Positions 32,998 through 42,707 of a stretch of 64,000 bases of DNA are shown here, piece after piece. A program made the translations under genes and the position numbers. How positions within the stretch are numbered: the stretch's first letter is position 1; each line of letters starts with the position of its first letter. The stretch lies in NCBI GenBank assembly GCA_018228665.1, contig CP073692.1:1624046-1688045 (forward strand), in the 5' to 3' direction. The notes beneath the pieces were generated by a model. That model saw only the letters and a list, made by a program, of their open reading frames with translations. It made no database searches and was not told where the DNA came from. The stretch is from Faecalicatena sp. Marseille-Q4148 (GTDB lineage: Bacteria > Bacillota > Clostridia > Lachnospirales > Lachnospiraceae).

Positions 32998-34278
32998 TTA
33001 TGACTGACTTTTTTCCTGTAAAATATCTACTATCGTTTTTTCCGTTCCAATCATTCCCGGAGATGCAATTTCACCCATATGCCGCATCGTCTCTTCCGGT
33101 GAAGCTCCATTAATTCCATGAATTTCATCAATATAAATCTCATGCATTGCAAAATCCGCTGACTGAAATGCCGCATTCACAGCTACAATTCCTTTCATGG
33201 TGCATCCTTTATTTCCACCATGGCAGATCATACCGGTAATGCTGCTGGACATATTATTAATTGTTCTTGCCATCGCATGTTCATCTCCGCCATTCAAATA
33301 CACTAATGCACATGCCATTCCGGTTCCTGCCGCAATACCGCAGCCACAAAATGCAGAAAGTTTGCCGGAGTATTCTTTAATATACATACAAACAAGATAA
33401 CTCAAAGCTGTCGCACGATATAACATCTCATCACTCAGTCCTCGTATCTTACATACACCATATAACGGCATTGTCGCAATGATTCCATGAGCTCCCGAAC
33501 CCGTAATACTCATAGCCGGCTTATCCAGACCAATAACACGCGCTTCAATTGCCGCATTGCAGAGCAGTGAAGCTGTATTCAATTCGTTCTGTGAGATGAT
33601 CTTCCCATCGTTTTTCTCAAGCAGATAACGTGCATATGTTGTTCTTGGGTTTCGGATTCCTTCTTCGAACAGTACGTAATTCATCTCATACGCTGCTTTG
33701 ATAAATTCAATCTCCTCTGCCGGAACTGTTTTCACATATGCAACGATCTGACTCAACGTATAGTTGTGAATCAGAGGCGGTTCTTCCTGCGTATTGGATT
33801 CAGTGATTTCCTCCTTTTCCAGAACAACCTGACCATTTACTTCAATCCGAACAATATTGGTATGTGCGTCACGAATTCTTACCATCGCTTCTCCGCCCGT
33901 TGTTTTTACCTGTGCCTCAACAAAAATGCGGCTTGTGATCTCACTCATTTTTACTGTAATTTTGCCTTCTGCTACAAGCTGCCCAGCGGCATCATTATCT
34001 TCTTTTGTCACATCTGCAAGACTCTCCAGTTCTTTTTCAGGGTTTCCTGCAATTGCACCCAAAGCTGCCGCATATTCATTTCCGTAAAAATGACTATTGG
34101 GGATTCCACAAGTATAAGCATTTTTATACATACCGCTATTTAATAGAAGCGTCACATTTTCAATCGCCCCCGGAACAAATGACTTTGCTTTTGAAACTGC
34201 ATATGCTATTGCTCCCGGCTCTGTCACACCAAGTGCCGGGCGCATATCTTCCTTAATTAATTGTGTCAGTTCATGCAT
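32998..34278 (-). CDS. cyuA: L-cysteine desulfidase family protein (CyuA/UPF0597)
   Basis: A 426-residue enzyme of the UPF0597 / serine dehydratase-alpha-like family; E. coli CyuA (YhaM) breaks L-cysteine into pyruvate, ammonia and sulfide under anaerobic conditions. The start MHELTQLIKEDMRPALGVTEPGAIAYAVSKA is typical. Cysteines likely to hold an iron-sulfur cluster are in SAFCGCGIAAGTGMAC (about 298-312) and MICHGGNKGCTMKG (about 348-361). It is the last gene of the leftward operon after five opp genes and a C-S lyase, so it would consume the cysteine released by those enzymes. A strong GGAGG site precedes the ATG. Confidence 0.88.
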   Translation of the reverse strand: MHELTQLIKEDMRPALGVTEPGAIAYAVSKAKSFVPGAIENVTLLLNSGMYKNAYTCGIPNSHFYGNEYAAALGAIAGNPEKELESLADVTKEDNDAAGQLVAEGKITVKMSEITSRIFVEAQVKTTGGEAMVRIRDAHTNIVRIEVNGQVVLEKEEITESNTQEEPPLIHNYTLSQIVAYVKTVPAEEIEFIKAAYEMNYVLFEEGIRNPRTTYARYLLEKNDGKIISQNELNTASLLCNAAIEARVIGLDKPAMSITGSGAHGIIATMPLYGVCKIRGLSDEMLYRATALSYLVCMYIKEYSGKLSAFCGCGIAAGTGMACALVYLNGGDEHAMARTINNMSSSITGMICHGGNKGCTMKGIVAVNAAFQSADFAMHEIYIDEIHGINGASPEETMRHMGEIASPGMIGTEKTIVDILQEKSQS

Positions 34279-34293
34279 TCTCTTTACCTCCGT

Positions 34294-35475
34294 TTAGCAA
34301 GATAAATTGTTTACCGCTTCCTCTAATTGTTTTAGTGCTTTTTGTAATACAACTCGTGGACATGCTGCATTTAATCTCATAAATCCACTTAATTCTCTTG
34401 TAAAGTCTGAGCCAGGGCTTAAACCTAAGCCTGCTTTTTCAACCATAAACTTTTTCAATTCTGCATTACTCATATTTAATGCTCTGCAATCTAACCAAAC
34501 AAGATAAGTTGCATCTGGAATATTAGCCTTAATGCTCGGAATGTGCTCCTCAAAATAGTCACGAATAAAGTCCAGATTACCAGAAATATATTCCAAAAGC
34601 TGTTCCAGCCATTCTTCACCCTCATTCAGCGCTGTTTCCATTGCCACTGAACTAAAGGCATTATTTCTATGTACATCCATTCCACTCCAGTAAGCGTCAA
34701 ATGCTTTTTTCATCTCCATATTAGGGAACACTGTCGTAGACGCCTGAAGCCCTGCAAGATTAAATGTTTTTGTTACTGAAATACATGTGATGATTTTTTG
34801 ATCAGCTTCCGGTACTGCAATAGCTGCCGGTATGTGCTTTTTCCCATGAAATATGATATCTGAATGAATTTCATCTGAAACTACCAATACATCATTTTCA
34901 AAGCAGAGTCTAAGCATTTTAGCCAGTTCTTCCTGCGTCCAAACACGTCCCAACGGATTATGCGGATTACATAAGATAAAAAGTTTCACTTTAGGATCTT
35001 TTACCAGTCTTTCAAATTCTTCAAAATCCACTTCCCATACACCATCATGCTCTAAGAAATTATTCTGTACGAGCGTTCTTCCTGTGTTTTCTGTAATTTC
35101 AAAAAATTCCGGAAAAACAGGTGGCTGAATCAAAACTTTATCTTCCTTATCCGTAAATAGTTTAATAATAACTGCAAGGGCTGGAACTACCCCCAAACAC
35201 CAGCTGCATAAGTCTGTATCTAATGTCCATCCATTTCGCCTCTTCTGCCAATCAGCATAAGCCTTAAAATAACTGTCCGGACGAGATGTATATCCCCATA
35301 TACCTTCTTCTGCTTTCTTTTTGCAGGCATCAATAATCGGCTGTGCTGTTTGGAAATCCATATCGGCAATCCAAAGTGGAATTACCTGATCTGTTCCGAA
35401 ATTTTTCACTCTTTCGTCATACTTTGCAGAACGGTTTTTACTTCTGTCTACAGGCTCATCAAAATTATATTTCAT
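34294..35475 (-). CDS. MalY/PatB family PLP-dependent C-S lyase, copy 1
   Basis: A 393-residue fold-type I PLP enzyme. Lys236 in SVTKTFNLAGLQAS should bind PLP; the Asn in CNPHNPLGRVW and Asp in VVSDEIHSDI complete the cofactor site. The start YNFDEPVDR...WIADMDF is typical of MalY/PatB, enzymes that cleave the C-S bond of cystathionine and other cysteine thioethers to pyruvate, ammonia and a thiol. It is encoded between oppF and the cysteine desulfidase, 15 nt from the latter. A second homologue is at 42708-43871; the two differ clearly, so this is not a recent duplication. Confidence 0.9.
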   Translation of the reverse strand: MKYNFDEPVDRSKNRSAKYDERVKNFGTDQVIPLWIADMDFQTAQPIIDACKKKAEEGIWGYTSRPDSYFKAYADWQKRRNGWTLDTDLCSWCLGVVPALAVIIKLFTDKEDKVLIQPPVFPEFFEITENTGRTLVQNNFLEHDGVWEVDFEEFERLVKDPKVKLFILCNPHNPLGRVWTQEELAKMLRLCFENDVLVVSDEIHSDIIFHGKKHIPAAIAVPEADQKIITCISVTKTFNLAGLQASTTVFPNMEMKKAFDAYWSGMDVHRNNAFSSVAMETALNEGEEWLEQLLEYISGNLDFIRDYFEEHIPSIKANIPDATYLVWLDCRALNMSNAELKKFMVEKAGLGLSPGSDFTRELSGFMRLNAACPRVVLQKALKQLEEAVNNLSC

Positions 35476-35500
35476 AGCTTTCCCCTTTCTCTATGACTCA

Positions 35501-36478
35501 TTATTCAACTAAATGACATGCTACATAATGTTCATTTCCTACATTTTTAAATATTGGTCTTTCTTCTTTACAACGCTGTGTAGCATAAGGGCATCTTGAT
35601 GCAAATTTACAGCCAATCGGCGTATCTATCGGACTTGGAACATCTCCTTGAAGCATTTCTGGTTTCTTCTTTTTACTGATAGCCGGATCAAGTTCAGGAA
35701 CTGCTGACATAAGGGCTTTTGTATACGGATGAAGCGTATGCTCATATAGTTCTTCTGTCTCTGCAAATTCCACAAGAGATCCTAAGTACATAACCCCTAC
35801 TTTCTTAGATATATGTCTTACCATAGAAAGGTCATGTGCAATAAATAAATATGTAAGTCCTAAACTTTCTTGGAGATCTTCCAGCATATTTACTACTTGC
35901 GCCTGAATACTAACATCCAACGCTGAAATAGGTTCATCACAAACAACAAAATCCGGATTTACCGCCAATGCTCTTGCAATTCCGACTCTCTGTCTTTGCC
36001 CTCCTGAAAACTCATGTGGATAACGACTTGCATGATCTTTTCCAAGACCGACTGTATTTAGCAGTTCGTAAATACGCTCCTGTCTTTCTTTTCCTTCAAA
36101 CAGATGATAAATATCCAGTGGTTCACCAATAATATCAGATACTGTCATTCTAGGATTTAATGATGCATATGGATCTTGGAAAATCATCTGCATTCTTTTT
36201 CTATACGGCCATACCTCAGAGGCGCTCAATTGCGCAATATCCTTTCCGTCAAATATAATTTGTCCGGATGTTGGCTTATAGAGACGCATAATTGAATATC
36301 CTGTGGTTGATTTACCACATCCGGATTCCCCTACAAGTCCGATTGTTTCCCCTTTTTGTACTTTGAAGGAAACGCCGTCTACCGCTTTTACATATTCTAC
36401 TTTCTTACCTAAAAGCCCTTTTTTATTTTCAAAATACATTTTTAGGTCTTTTACTTCCAGAAGCGTATTATTTGCCAT
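35501..36478 (-). CDS. oppF: Oligopeptide ABC transporter ATPase OppF
   Basis: A 325-residue ATPase. Walker A GESGCGKST, signature FSGGQRQRVGIARAL, Walker B FVVCDEPISALD. The C-terminal oligopeptide-transporter extension includes a cysteine set (GCKFASRCPYATQRC) that in related proteins binds an iron-sulfur cluster. The ATG at 36478 follows GGAGG; an earlier in-frame ATG is inside oppD and lacks a site. It overlaps the oppD stop by 11 bases. Confidence 0.95.
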   Translation of the reverse strand: MANNTLLEVKDLKMYFENKKGLLGKKVEYVKAVDGVSFKVQKGETIGLVGESGCGKSTTGYSIMRLYKPTSGQIIFDGKDIAQLSASEVWPYRKRMQMIFQDPYASLNPRMTVSDIIGEPLDIYHLFEGKERQERIYELLNTVGLGKDHASRYPHEFSGGQRQRVGIARALAVNPDFVVCDEPISALDVSIQAQVVNMLEDLQESLGLTYLFIAHDLSMVRHISKKVGVMYLGSLVEFAETEELYEHTLHPYTKALMSAVPELDPAISKKKKPEMLQGDVPSPIDTPIGCKFASRCPYATQRCKEERPIFKNVGNEHYVACHLVE

Positions 36479-37499
36479 TACGGATTCCTCCCTTCTGACT
36501 TTCATAATCTTCATTCTTTGGTGCATCCGGATGACACATGAAACAGCTTACACGATGTGTATCGCTAATATATTCTTCTGGAACCGGCATAGATGCACAA
36601 ACTTTCATAGCATATTTGCACCGAGGATAAAATGGACATCCTGTTGGCGGATGAAGCATATCCGGCGGTGTTCCAAGAATCGGAACGAGTCTTTGCTTAG
36701 ATTCCTCACCGGTTACCTTTGGAACAGAGTTCAAGAGCCCCATTGTATATGGGTGATGCGGTTCGTAAAAAATTTCTTCTGTTGTTCCTTCTTCCATGAT
36801 TTTCCCACCGTACATAACAATGATTCTATCACAAATACTAGAAGCACATCCCAAGTTATGTGTAATTAAAATAGTAGCTGTGCCGAGTCTTTCATTCAAT
36901 TCCTTCATCAAAGCTAACACCTGTGCCTGAATAGTAACATCTAAGGCCGTTGTCGGTTCATCTGCAATCAATAATTCCGGCTCACACGAAAGTGCCATAG
37001 CAATCATAGCTCTCTGTCTCATACCACCTGAAAATTCATGAGGATAGGAATGAAATCTCTTTTCCGGTGAAGGAATCCCAACTAAACGCAGCATTTCAAG
37101 AGCACGCTTCTTGGCATCTTCTTTGCTGATTTTATGATGTGTTAAAATAGCTTCTGTAATCTGATCACCAATTTTAAATAAAGGATTTAAAGATGTCATT
37201 GGATCTTGAAAGATCATTGCGATATGATCCCCCTGAATCTTACGCATCTCACTTTTTTTCTTTTTCAAAAGATCTTCTCCATTAAAAAGAATTTCACCTC
37301 CGGTAACTTTGCCCGGATATGCTAAAAGTCCCATGATAGAAAGTGATGTTACACTTTTTCCACTTCCGGATTCACCGACAATACCAATGATTTCACCCTT
37401 ATTCAAATCAAAACTAACATCGCGAATTGCCTTTACCTCTCCCAAATGCGTAAAGAAAGAGGTATGTAAATTTTTAACATCTAATAATTTTTCACTCAT
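36468..37499 (-). CDS. oppD: Oligopeptide ABC transporter ATPase OppD
   Basis: A 343-residue ATPase. Walker A GESGSGKSV, signature FSGGMRQRAMIAMAL, Walker B LLIADEPTTALD, and the C-terminal cysteine-containing extension (TGCPFYPRCKYAMKVC). The ATG at 37499 follows AAGGAGG; upstream codons belong to the oppC end. It pairs with OppF as the cytoplasmic motor of the peptide importer. Confidence 0.95.
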   Translation of the reverse strand: MSEKLLDVKNLHTSFFTHLGEVKAIRDVSFDLNKGEIIGIVGESGSGKSVTSLSIMGLLAYPGKVTGGEILFNGEDLLKKKKSEMRKIQGDHIAMIFQDPMTSLNPLFKIGDQITEAILTHHKISKEDAKKRALEMLRLVGIPSPEKRFHSYPHEFSGGMRQRAMIAMALSCEPELLIADEPTTALDVTIQAQVLALMKELNERLGTATILITHNLGCASSICDRIIVMYGGKIMEEGTTEEIFYEPHHPYTMGLLNSVPKVTGEESKQRLVPILGTPPDMLHPPTGCPFYPRCKYAMKVCASMPVPEEYISDTHRVSCFMCHPDAPKNEDYESQKGGIRNGK

Positions 37500-37512
37500 C
37501 TGGATTTCCTCC

Positions 37513-38850
37513 TTACTTACGCTGTTTTGGATCAAATGCATCTCTCAGACCATCACTGAATAAGTTAAATGTCAAAATAGTTACTGAAATCGCAATCGCC
37601 GGGAATACCATCTGATATGGATAAACATAAATTCCGGCTAACGCATCATTACAAAGTGTTCCCCAGGAAGCCATTGGCGCTGAAATTCCCAAACCTACAA
37701 AACTCAAGAATGCTTCATTAAAAATAGCACTTGGAATCTGCATTGCGATATTTACCATAATTGGTCCCATCATATTTGGAATCAAATGTTTAATAATAAT
37801 TCGTTTTGTATCGGCTCCTGTCACAATGGCTGCTTTAACAAACTCCTGTTGTTTCAAAGTTAAAACCTGCCCTCTGACAATACGAGCCATTTTTACCCAG
37901 AATGTCAATCCTAATGCCAGGATAATAGATGTAATACCAGGACCAACTACAACCATAATTAAAATAACATAAAGCGTCATTGGAATAGAGTCTAATACAT
38001 CGATCACGCGCATCATAATATTATCAACTGCTCCGCCAAAATAACCGGCAATTGCACCATAAAAAACTCCTACAACAAAGTTGATGAATGCTGCAAAGAA
38101 TCCAACAAGAAGTGAAATACGTGCTCCATATACGATACGAATAAATAAATCACGCCCAAGACCATCTGTTCCAAGTAAATATGTTTTATTTCTAAGTTTC
38201 TCCTGGTTTGTAAGTTCCTCTCCATCACAGGAAACTACTGTACGCTGAATTTTATTTTCCAGAATATTTTTCGCTTCTTCTACAGTAACTTCTGTTGTGT
38301 CAGTTCCTGCAAAATATTCTTCTAAATATGTAATTCCTTTGATATCGATTTTATCTAAACCTTTTTTTGCTGCTTTCTTTTCTATTTTTTTGAATTCTTT
38401 ACTTGCTTCTGAATAGGTACTGTAATCGACACAAATTTCACTTCCTTCAACATCGAAATAGTTTTTCTTTGCTGCCATGTCCTTATTCTTTGTTTCTGCA
38501 AGTCCCTCAAGATTTCCTTTTTCATCCACTACAATAACCGTATATTGCGGTGTTACATATATATTTTTTCCATTTTCTAAAGGATATACTTTCATCACAA
38601 CCGGAATATTGGCTAATTCCAAGTCCTGCGTTTTATAATCATATTTCCAGAACATTGGAATAAAAATAGCTCCAATTGTAAGAACTATAATTACAACTAA
38701 AGATAAAATCGCTATTTTGTTAGATTTTAATCTTCTCCATCCATCTTGCAAAAATGTGAGACTTGGACGCTCCATCTTTTCTGCATTTTTTTCATCCTGT
38801 TCTAATGGAGCCCATAATTCCGGAGAAATATTGCTGTTTTTTTCACTCAT
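37513..38850 (-). CDS. oppC: Oligopeptide ABC transporter permease OppC, with extracytoplasmic insert
   Basis: A 445-residue permease; most OppC proteins have about 300. TM1 (about 46-68) is followed by an extra domain of about 140 residues (70-210), Lys/Glu/Tyr-rich and predicted to lie outside the membrane. The last part of it, TYLLGTDGLGRDLFIRIVYG, is the standard entry to TM2. The coupling motif is KAAIVTGADTKRIIIKHLIPN. Inserts of this kind are known in clostridial homologues; this one may contact OppA. The start follows AGGTGATT. Confidence 0.92.
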   Translation of the reverse strand: MSEKNSNISPELWAPLEQDEKNAEKMERPSLTFLQDGWRRLKSNKIAILSLVVIIVLTIGAIFIPMFWKYDYKTQDLELANIPVVMKVYPLENGKNIYVTPQYTVIVVDEKGNLEGLAETKNKDMAAKKNYFDVEGSEICVDYSTYSEASKEFKKIEKKAAKKGLDKIDIKGITYLEEYFAGTDTTEVTVEEAKNILENKIQRTVVSCDGEELTNQEKLRNKTYLLGTDGLGRDLFIRIVYGARISLLVGFFAAFINFVVGVFYGAIAGYFGGAVDNIMMRVIDVLDSIPMTLYVILIMVVVGPGITSIILALGLTFWVKMARIVRGQVLTLKQQEFVKAAIVTGADTKRIIIKHLIPNMMGPIMVNIAMQIPSAIFNEAFLSFVGLGISAPMASWGTLCNDALAGIYVYPYQMVFPAIAISVTILTFNLFSDGLRDAFDPKQRK

Positions 38851-38866
38851 ACTTTAATCACCTATT

Positions 38867-39784
38867 TTACTGATATTTAATACGTGGATCAATTAATACA
38901 TACAGAATATCGACTACCAAAATACATATTACAAGTATAATTGAGAAAAATACTGTAATTCCCATAATTAATGTGTAGTCTCTGTTAAGAATACTATTAG
39001 TAAATAAGTTTCCGATTCCCGGAATACCAAATACTTTCTCAACAACAAAGGATCCTGTAATCAACGCTGCAAACATCGGTCCTATATAAGTTACCACCGG
39101 AAGAAGTGCATTTCTTAATGCATGTTTTCCAAGCACCTTCCACTCCGGAAGTCCTTTGGCTCTCGCTGTTCGAATATAATCCTGATTCAGAACATCTAGT
39201 GTTGATGTTCTAGTAAGACGAACAATATAGGCCAGCGAGAAAAGGGCGCTGACTATAACCGGTCCAATATATCCTTTCCAGCTATTTACTCCATAAGATG
39301 GCACCAAATTTAATATTTTACTGAATAAAAACAGAAATCCTGTCGCAAATACAAAACTCGGGATGGTAGCTCCCAATGTCGATAGTATCATCAATATCCT
39401 GTCTATAAACTTATTCTGTCGCAAAGCTGCAATAATTCCAAAAAACACTCCAAATATCAAAATGACTCCAGACGCCCAAATACCTATTGTTAACGAATAC
39501 GGAAATCCTGCTGAAATAATATCATTCGTTGTAAGTCCTTTTTTCATAAATGAAATACCAAAATCACCATGCAGATAATTCCATAAATATGTTCCGTACT
39601 GTTCAATTGGTGGTCTGTCAAGTCCGTATTTTGCTTTCATATTTGCAATAATCACCGGATCATTCATCTTCTCACTGGCAAATGGATCACCAGGAATCGC
39701 ATTCATCAAAATAAATGTCAGCGTCATAATGAACCAAATTGTAATAATTGCAGAAATTACTCTTTTTATCACATATCTCAGCAT
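38867..39784 (-). CDS. oppB: Oligopeptide ABC transporter permease OppB
   Basis: A 305-residue permease with six helices. The N-terminus (RYVIKRVISAIITIWFIMTLTF) and MNAIPGDPFASEKMNDP are diagnostic of DppB/OppB; the coupling loop is DYIRTARAKGLPEWKVLGKHALRN. It is the partner of OppC, encoded 16 nt upstream of it. Confidence 0.95.
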   Translation of the reverse strand: MLRYVIKRVISAIITIWFIMTLTFILMNAIPGDPFASEKMNDPVIIANMKAKYGLDRPPIEQYGTYLWNYLHGDFGISFMKKGLTTNDIISAGFPYSLTIGIWASGVILIFGVFFGIIAALRQNKFIDRILMILSTLGATIPSFVFATGFLFLFSKILNLVPSYGVNSWKGYIGPVIVSALFSLAYIVRLTRTSTLDVLNQDYIRTARAKGLPEWKVLGKHALRNALLPVVTYIGPMFAALITGSFVVEKVFGIPGIGNLFTNSILNRDYTLIMGITVFFSIILVICILVVDILYVLIDPRIKYQ

Positions 39785-39853
39785 ATTACTTCTCCTCTAA
39801 TAATAGGGAGACCGAAAAGTAAAGCACTTTCCGGTCTTCCTAAAAATAAAAAA

Positions 39854-41593
39854 CTACTCAACGATTTCTGCGTGGCTGAACATAAATGAATTGCCTAATG
39901 TACGTTCAACATTTTCTACGTTATCTTCGTTTACAAGAGCTACGAAAGATGGATAATAAAGCGCAGTTACAGGTACATCTTCCATAAGAGCTTTCTCTGC
40001 TTCCACCCATGCATTATCTCTTTCCTCACCCAATGATGCCGTTGCTTTATCAAATGCTTCGTCAAATGCTTTATTTCCTGGATTTAATGTTGTATCATGA
40101 GAAGCACCTCTGTACTCTTTCCATCTCCACTGGCATGTATTATTTCCGTTCTGAGAATGGAACAGTTTAATCAGTCCACTAGCATCATACGGATTATTTG
40201 TCCATCCACCAGGAGCCATCTGGTAATCACCTTTGCTCTTTGTAGATTGGAATACACTGGACTCTTCTGCACGAAGTTTTACTTTAATATTTAAATTTGT
40301 TTCCAACATCTGCTGAATCGCTTCACAGAGTCTCTTATTCTTTTCACTGTTAGAATATGCAAGTTCTACTTCCGGGAAGCCTTCTCCATTTGGATAACCA
40401 GCTTCTGCAAGTTCTTTCTGAGCTGCTTCCACATTAGCCTGACGTGGGTTAATACCATATTCCTCTGCCGGATAACCATCTTCTTCCATTACACGGAAAG
40501 AAGAACCATCTGTCTTCTGACAAGTTGGAGCAATAAATCCGCTTGCCGGTACAGAACCGTCTTTTAATACCTGTTCTGTAATCTGTTTTCTATCAATAGC
40601 CATTGCAACTGCTTTTCTTACATGAAGGTTATCGAATGGCGCTTTATCAACATTAAAGTTCAAGAACTGTGCACCAGTATCTGCACCAACGATTACATAT
40701 GGATCCTCTGCTACAATCTGAGGAATCTGTTCTGCCGGAAGATGATCCATAACATCTACTTCTCCCGCCTGATATGCCTGATATGCAGTATTATCATCAG
40801 CAATAATAACTGCTTTGATACCTGGAAGTTTTACTTCATCTGCGGCATAGTAATGTGGATTTTTCTTAAATAACATATGTGAACCAACCTGATATTCTTC
40901 TAAGAAGAAAGGTCCATTGCTTACAGCAGTTTCTGGTTTTTTCTCCCAACCTTCACCTGCTTTTTCGACTACTTCTTGCTTAACCGGAAGATAAACATCA
41001 TTAGCAACTAACTGCGGGAAGAATGGCGTTGCATTTTTAAGAACAACTTCAAATGTATAATCATCAATAGCTGTTGCTTTAATATCTTCATATTTTCCTG
41101 TTCCATCAAAGTATTCCTGTCCACCTACAACATAGTCCGTGATAGCCTGAAGTGCTTCTGAAGCGAAATTCGGATCACACATTCTTCTCCATGAATATTC
41201 GAAATCTTTTGCTGTAACACCACTTCCGTCAGACCACTTTGCATCTTTTCTCAAATGAAATGTATATGTCTTTCCGTCTTCTGATACATCCCATTTTTCT
41301 GCAATACCCGGTCTAAATCCATCAGCTGTAGATACTGTAAGTCCTTCAAATAACTGTTTTACAATTCCATCCGAAACAGATTCTGAGTTATTTGTTGGAT
41401 CCCACTGTTTCGGCTCAGAAGATAGTCTCCAAATCAAATATCTTTCTTCGCTTTCTTCCGGTTCTTCTTTCTGAACCTCTTCTTGCTTAGCAGGTTCATT
41501 TTGTGGTTCATTTGTTTTCTTACCACCGCACCCCGCAAGACTACCAGCAATCAATGTTGCCGCCAAAAACAATGCTAATGTTTTCTTTTTCAT
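39854..41593 (-). CDS. oppA: Peptide-binding lipoprotein OppA/DppA type
   Basis: A 579-residue extracellular solute-binding protein of family 5. Lipoprotein signal MKKKTLALFLAATLIAGSLAG then Cys22, an acidic linker (NEPQNEPAKQEEVQKEEPEE), then the SBP_bac_5 domain with LRKDAKWSDGSGVTAKDFEYSWRR (typical text) and VRKAVAMAIDRKQITEQVL. Family 5 proteins bind peptides of two or more residues; specificity is not predictable, but the linked peptidases suggest unusual peptides. It is first in a seven-gene leftward operon. Confidence 0.94.
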   Translation of the reverse strand: MKKKTLALFLAATLIAGSLAGCGGKKTNEPQNEPAKQEEVQKEEPEESEERYLIWRLSSEPKQWDPTNNSESVSDGIVKQLFEGLTVSTADGFRPGIAEKWDVSEDGKTYTFHLRKDAKWSDGSGVTAKDFEYSWRRMCDPNFASEALQAITDYVVGGQEYFDGTGKYEDIKATAIDDYTFEVVLKNATPFFPQLVANDVYLPVKQEVVEKAGEGWEKKPETAVSNGPFFLEEYQVGSHMLFKKNPHYYAADEVKLPGIKAVIIADDNTAYQAYQAGEVDVMDHLPAEQIPQIVAEDPYVIVGADTGAQFLNFNVDKAPFDNLHVRKAVAMAIDRKQITEQVLKDGSVPASGFIAPTCQKTDGSSFRVMEEDGYPAEEYGINPRQANVEAAQKELAEAGYPNGEGFPEVELAYSNSEKNKRLCEAIQQMLETNLNIKVKLRAEESSVFQSTKSKGDYQMAPGGWTNNPYDASGLIKLFHSQNGNNTCQWRWKEYRGASHDTTLNPGNKAFDEAFDKATASLGEERDNAWVEAEKALMEDVPVTALYYPSFVALVNEDNVENVERTLGNSFMFSHAEIVE

Positions 41594-41658
41594 ACACTTT
41601 CCTCCTTCTCATTCATTCTTTTGGTTTCTTTTCCGAAAAAGAAATTCACCTGTGTTTT

Positions 41659-41693
41659 TTACTCACAGTATAATTGTTACTCGTAGTATAATT
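41659..41693. repeat. Two 17-bp direct repeats at the oppA promoter
   Basis: TTACTCACAGTATAATT (41659-41675) and TTACTCGTAGTATAATT (41677-41693), offset 18 bp, differ at two positions. The second contains the -10 of the oppA promoter; the first lies at and just after the predicted start. This is a plausible regulator site, for example for the XRE-cupin protein at 43907-44500. Confidence 0.6.
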
Positions 41694-41713
41694 TATTTTG
41701 TACATTATGTCAA
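41685..41713 (-). promoter_or_regulatory. Promoter of the leftward opp operon
   Basis: On the minus strand TTGACA, 17 nt, TATACT, an excellent sigma-A match. Confidence 0.75.
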
Positions 41714-41717
41714 TATC

Positions 41718-41746
41718 TTGACATATTTTTTTTATTGTTTTATAAT
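41718..41746 (+). promoter_or_regulatory. Promoter of the rightward peptidase operon
   Basis: TTGACA, 17 nt, TATAAT, a consensus promoter. Its -35 and that of the opp operon form the inverted repeat TGTCAA-TATC-TTGACA (41708-41723), so the two promoters stand back to back. Confidence 0.78.
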
Positions 41747-41812
41747 ATTTTTACAACTATTGTTTTGTTTTATCTATAAGTAACTCAACACAATTGCAAG
41801 GAGGATTATTCT

Positions 41813-42667
41813 ATGAAGAAAGCCCTGAAAATCTATATTTCTATCGACATGGAAGGAATGGCAGGTATTACCTCTCCTTCTCAGGAACGCGAAGAAGTTC
41901 CTTCTTTTCGACGTGCTCTGCATAATCAGGTGCGTTGGATTATCGAGGGAATTCAGGCTTCTTCCAGAAATGATGAAGTAGAAGAAATTACTATTTCCGA
42001 TTCTCACGGAAATGGAACAAATCTTTCTTATGATGAACTTTGCCAAATGGACGAACGTATCAGCTTAGTTAGTGGTTCTCCAAGAAGACAGTTTATGATG
42101 TCATGTCTGGATGAAACTTATGATGTTGTTTTTCTCGCAGGTTACCATGCAGGTCCTGGGGAAGGTTTTGCTAATATGGATCACAGTTTCTATGGAAAAG
42201 TTGTCTCCAGTCTTAAAATCAACGGAATATATATGAACGAAAGCACAACAAACGCAGCATTAGCTGCTTCCTACAAAGTTCCTGTTGGTCTTGTCATCGG
42301 AGATTCCGGTCTTTACAAACAACTTATTGAAAAAGAAATGATGCCATGGGTTAAATTTGTCACTACAAAAGAAGCTTTATCCCGCTATGCGGCAAAATTT
42401 CCGCCACAAAAAGTCCTGAGAGAAGAAACCATTTCAGCAGTAAAAGAAGTTCTTGCTTCTGATTTAAAATCTATTCCTTTATATGAAGTAACAACTCCTA
42501 TCACTCTTGGATTTGAATTTAAATCAACCGGAATGACAGACACCGTTGCACAGATACCGCACATGAAACGTTTAAGCGGTACGGAAGTGGAAATCACTTG
42601 CAGCGATATGCACGAATTAGAATGCGGTATTTCCGCTATTACCGGTCTCGCCGGAACATCGAACTAA
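41813..42667 (+). CDS. M55 family D-aminopeptidase (DppA-like)
   Basis: A 284-residue zinc peptidase of family M55. Its B. subtilis relative DppA removes N-terminal D-alanine from D-Ala-D-Ala and related peptides. The metal-site residues are visible: Asp12 and Glu14 (SIDMEGMAG), His65 (SDSHGNG), His112 (GYHAG) and Glu143 (MNES). There is no signal peptide, so it acts on imported peptides. A strong AAGGAGG precedes the ATG. It is first in a five-gene operon divergent from the opp transporter. In B. subtilis the family member is also linked to a dipeptide transporter, which supports function in peptide salvage. Confidence 0.92.
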   Translation: MKKALKIYISIDMEGMAGITSPSQEREEVPSFRRALHNQVRWIIEGIQASSRNDEVEEITISDSHGNGTNLSYDELCQMDERISLVSGSPRRQFMMSCLDETYDVVFLAGYHAGPGEGFANMDHSFYGKVVSSLKINGIYMNESTTNAALAASYKVPVGLVIGDSGLYKQLIEKEMMPWVKFVTTKEALSRYAAKFPPQKVLREETISAVKEVLASDLKSIPLYEVTTPITLGFEFKSTGMTDTVAQIPHMKRLSGTEVEITCSDMHELECGISAITGLAGTSN

Positions 42668-42707
42668 TTTTAATTTTTATCATAATACTATTAGGAGGAT
42701 AACAAAA

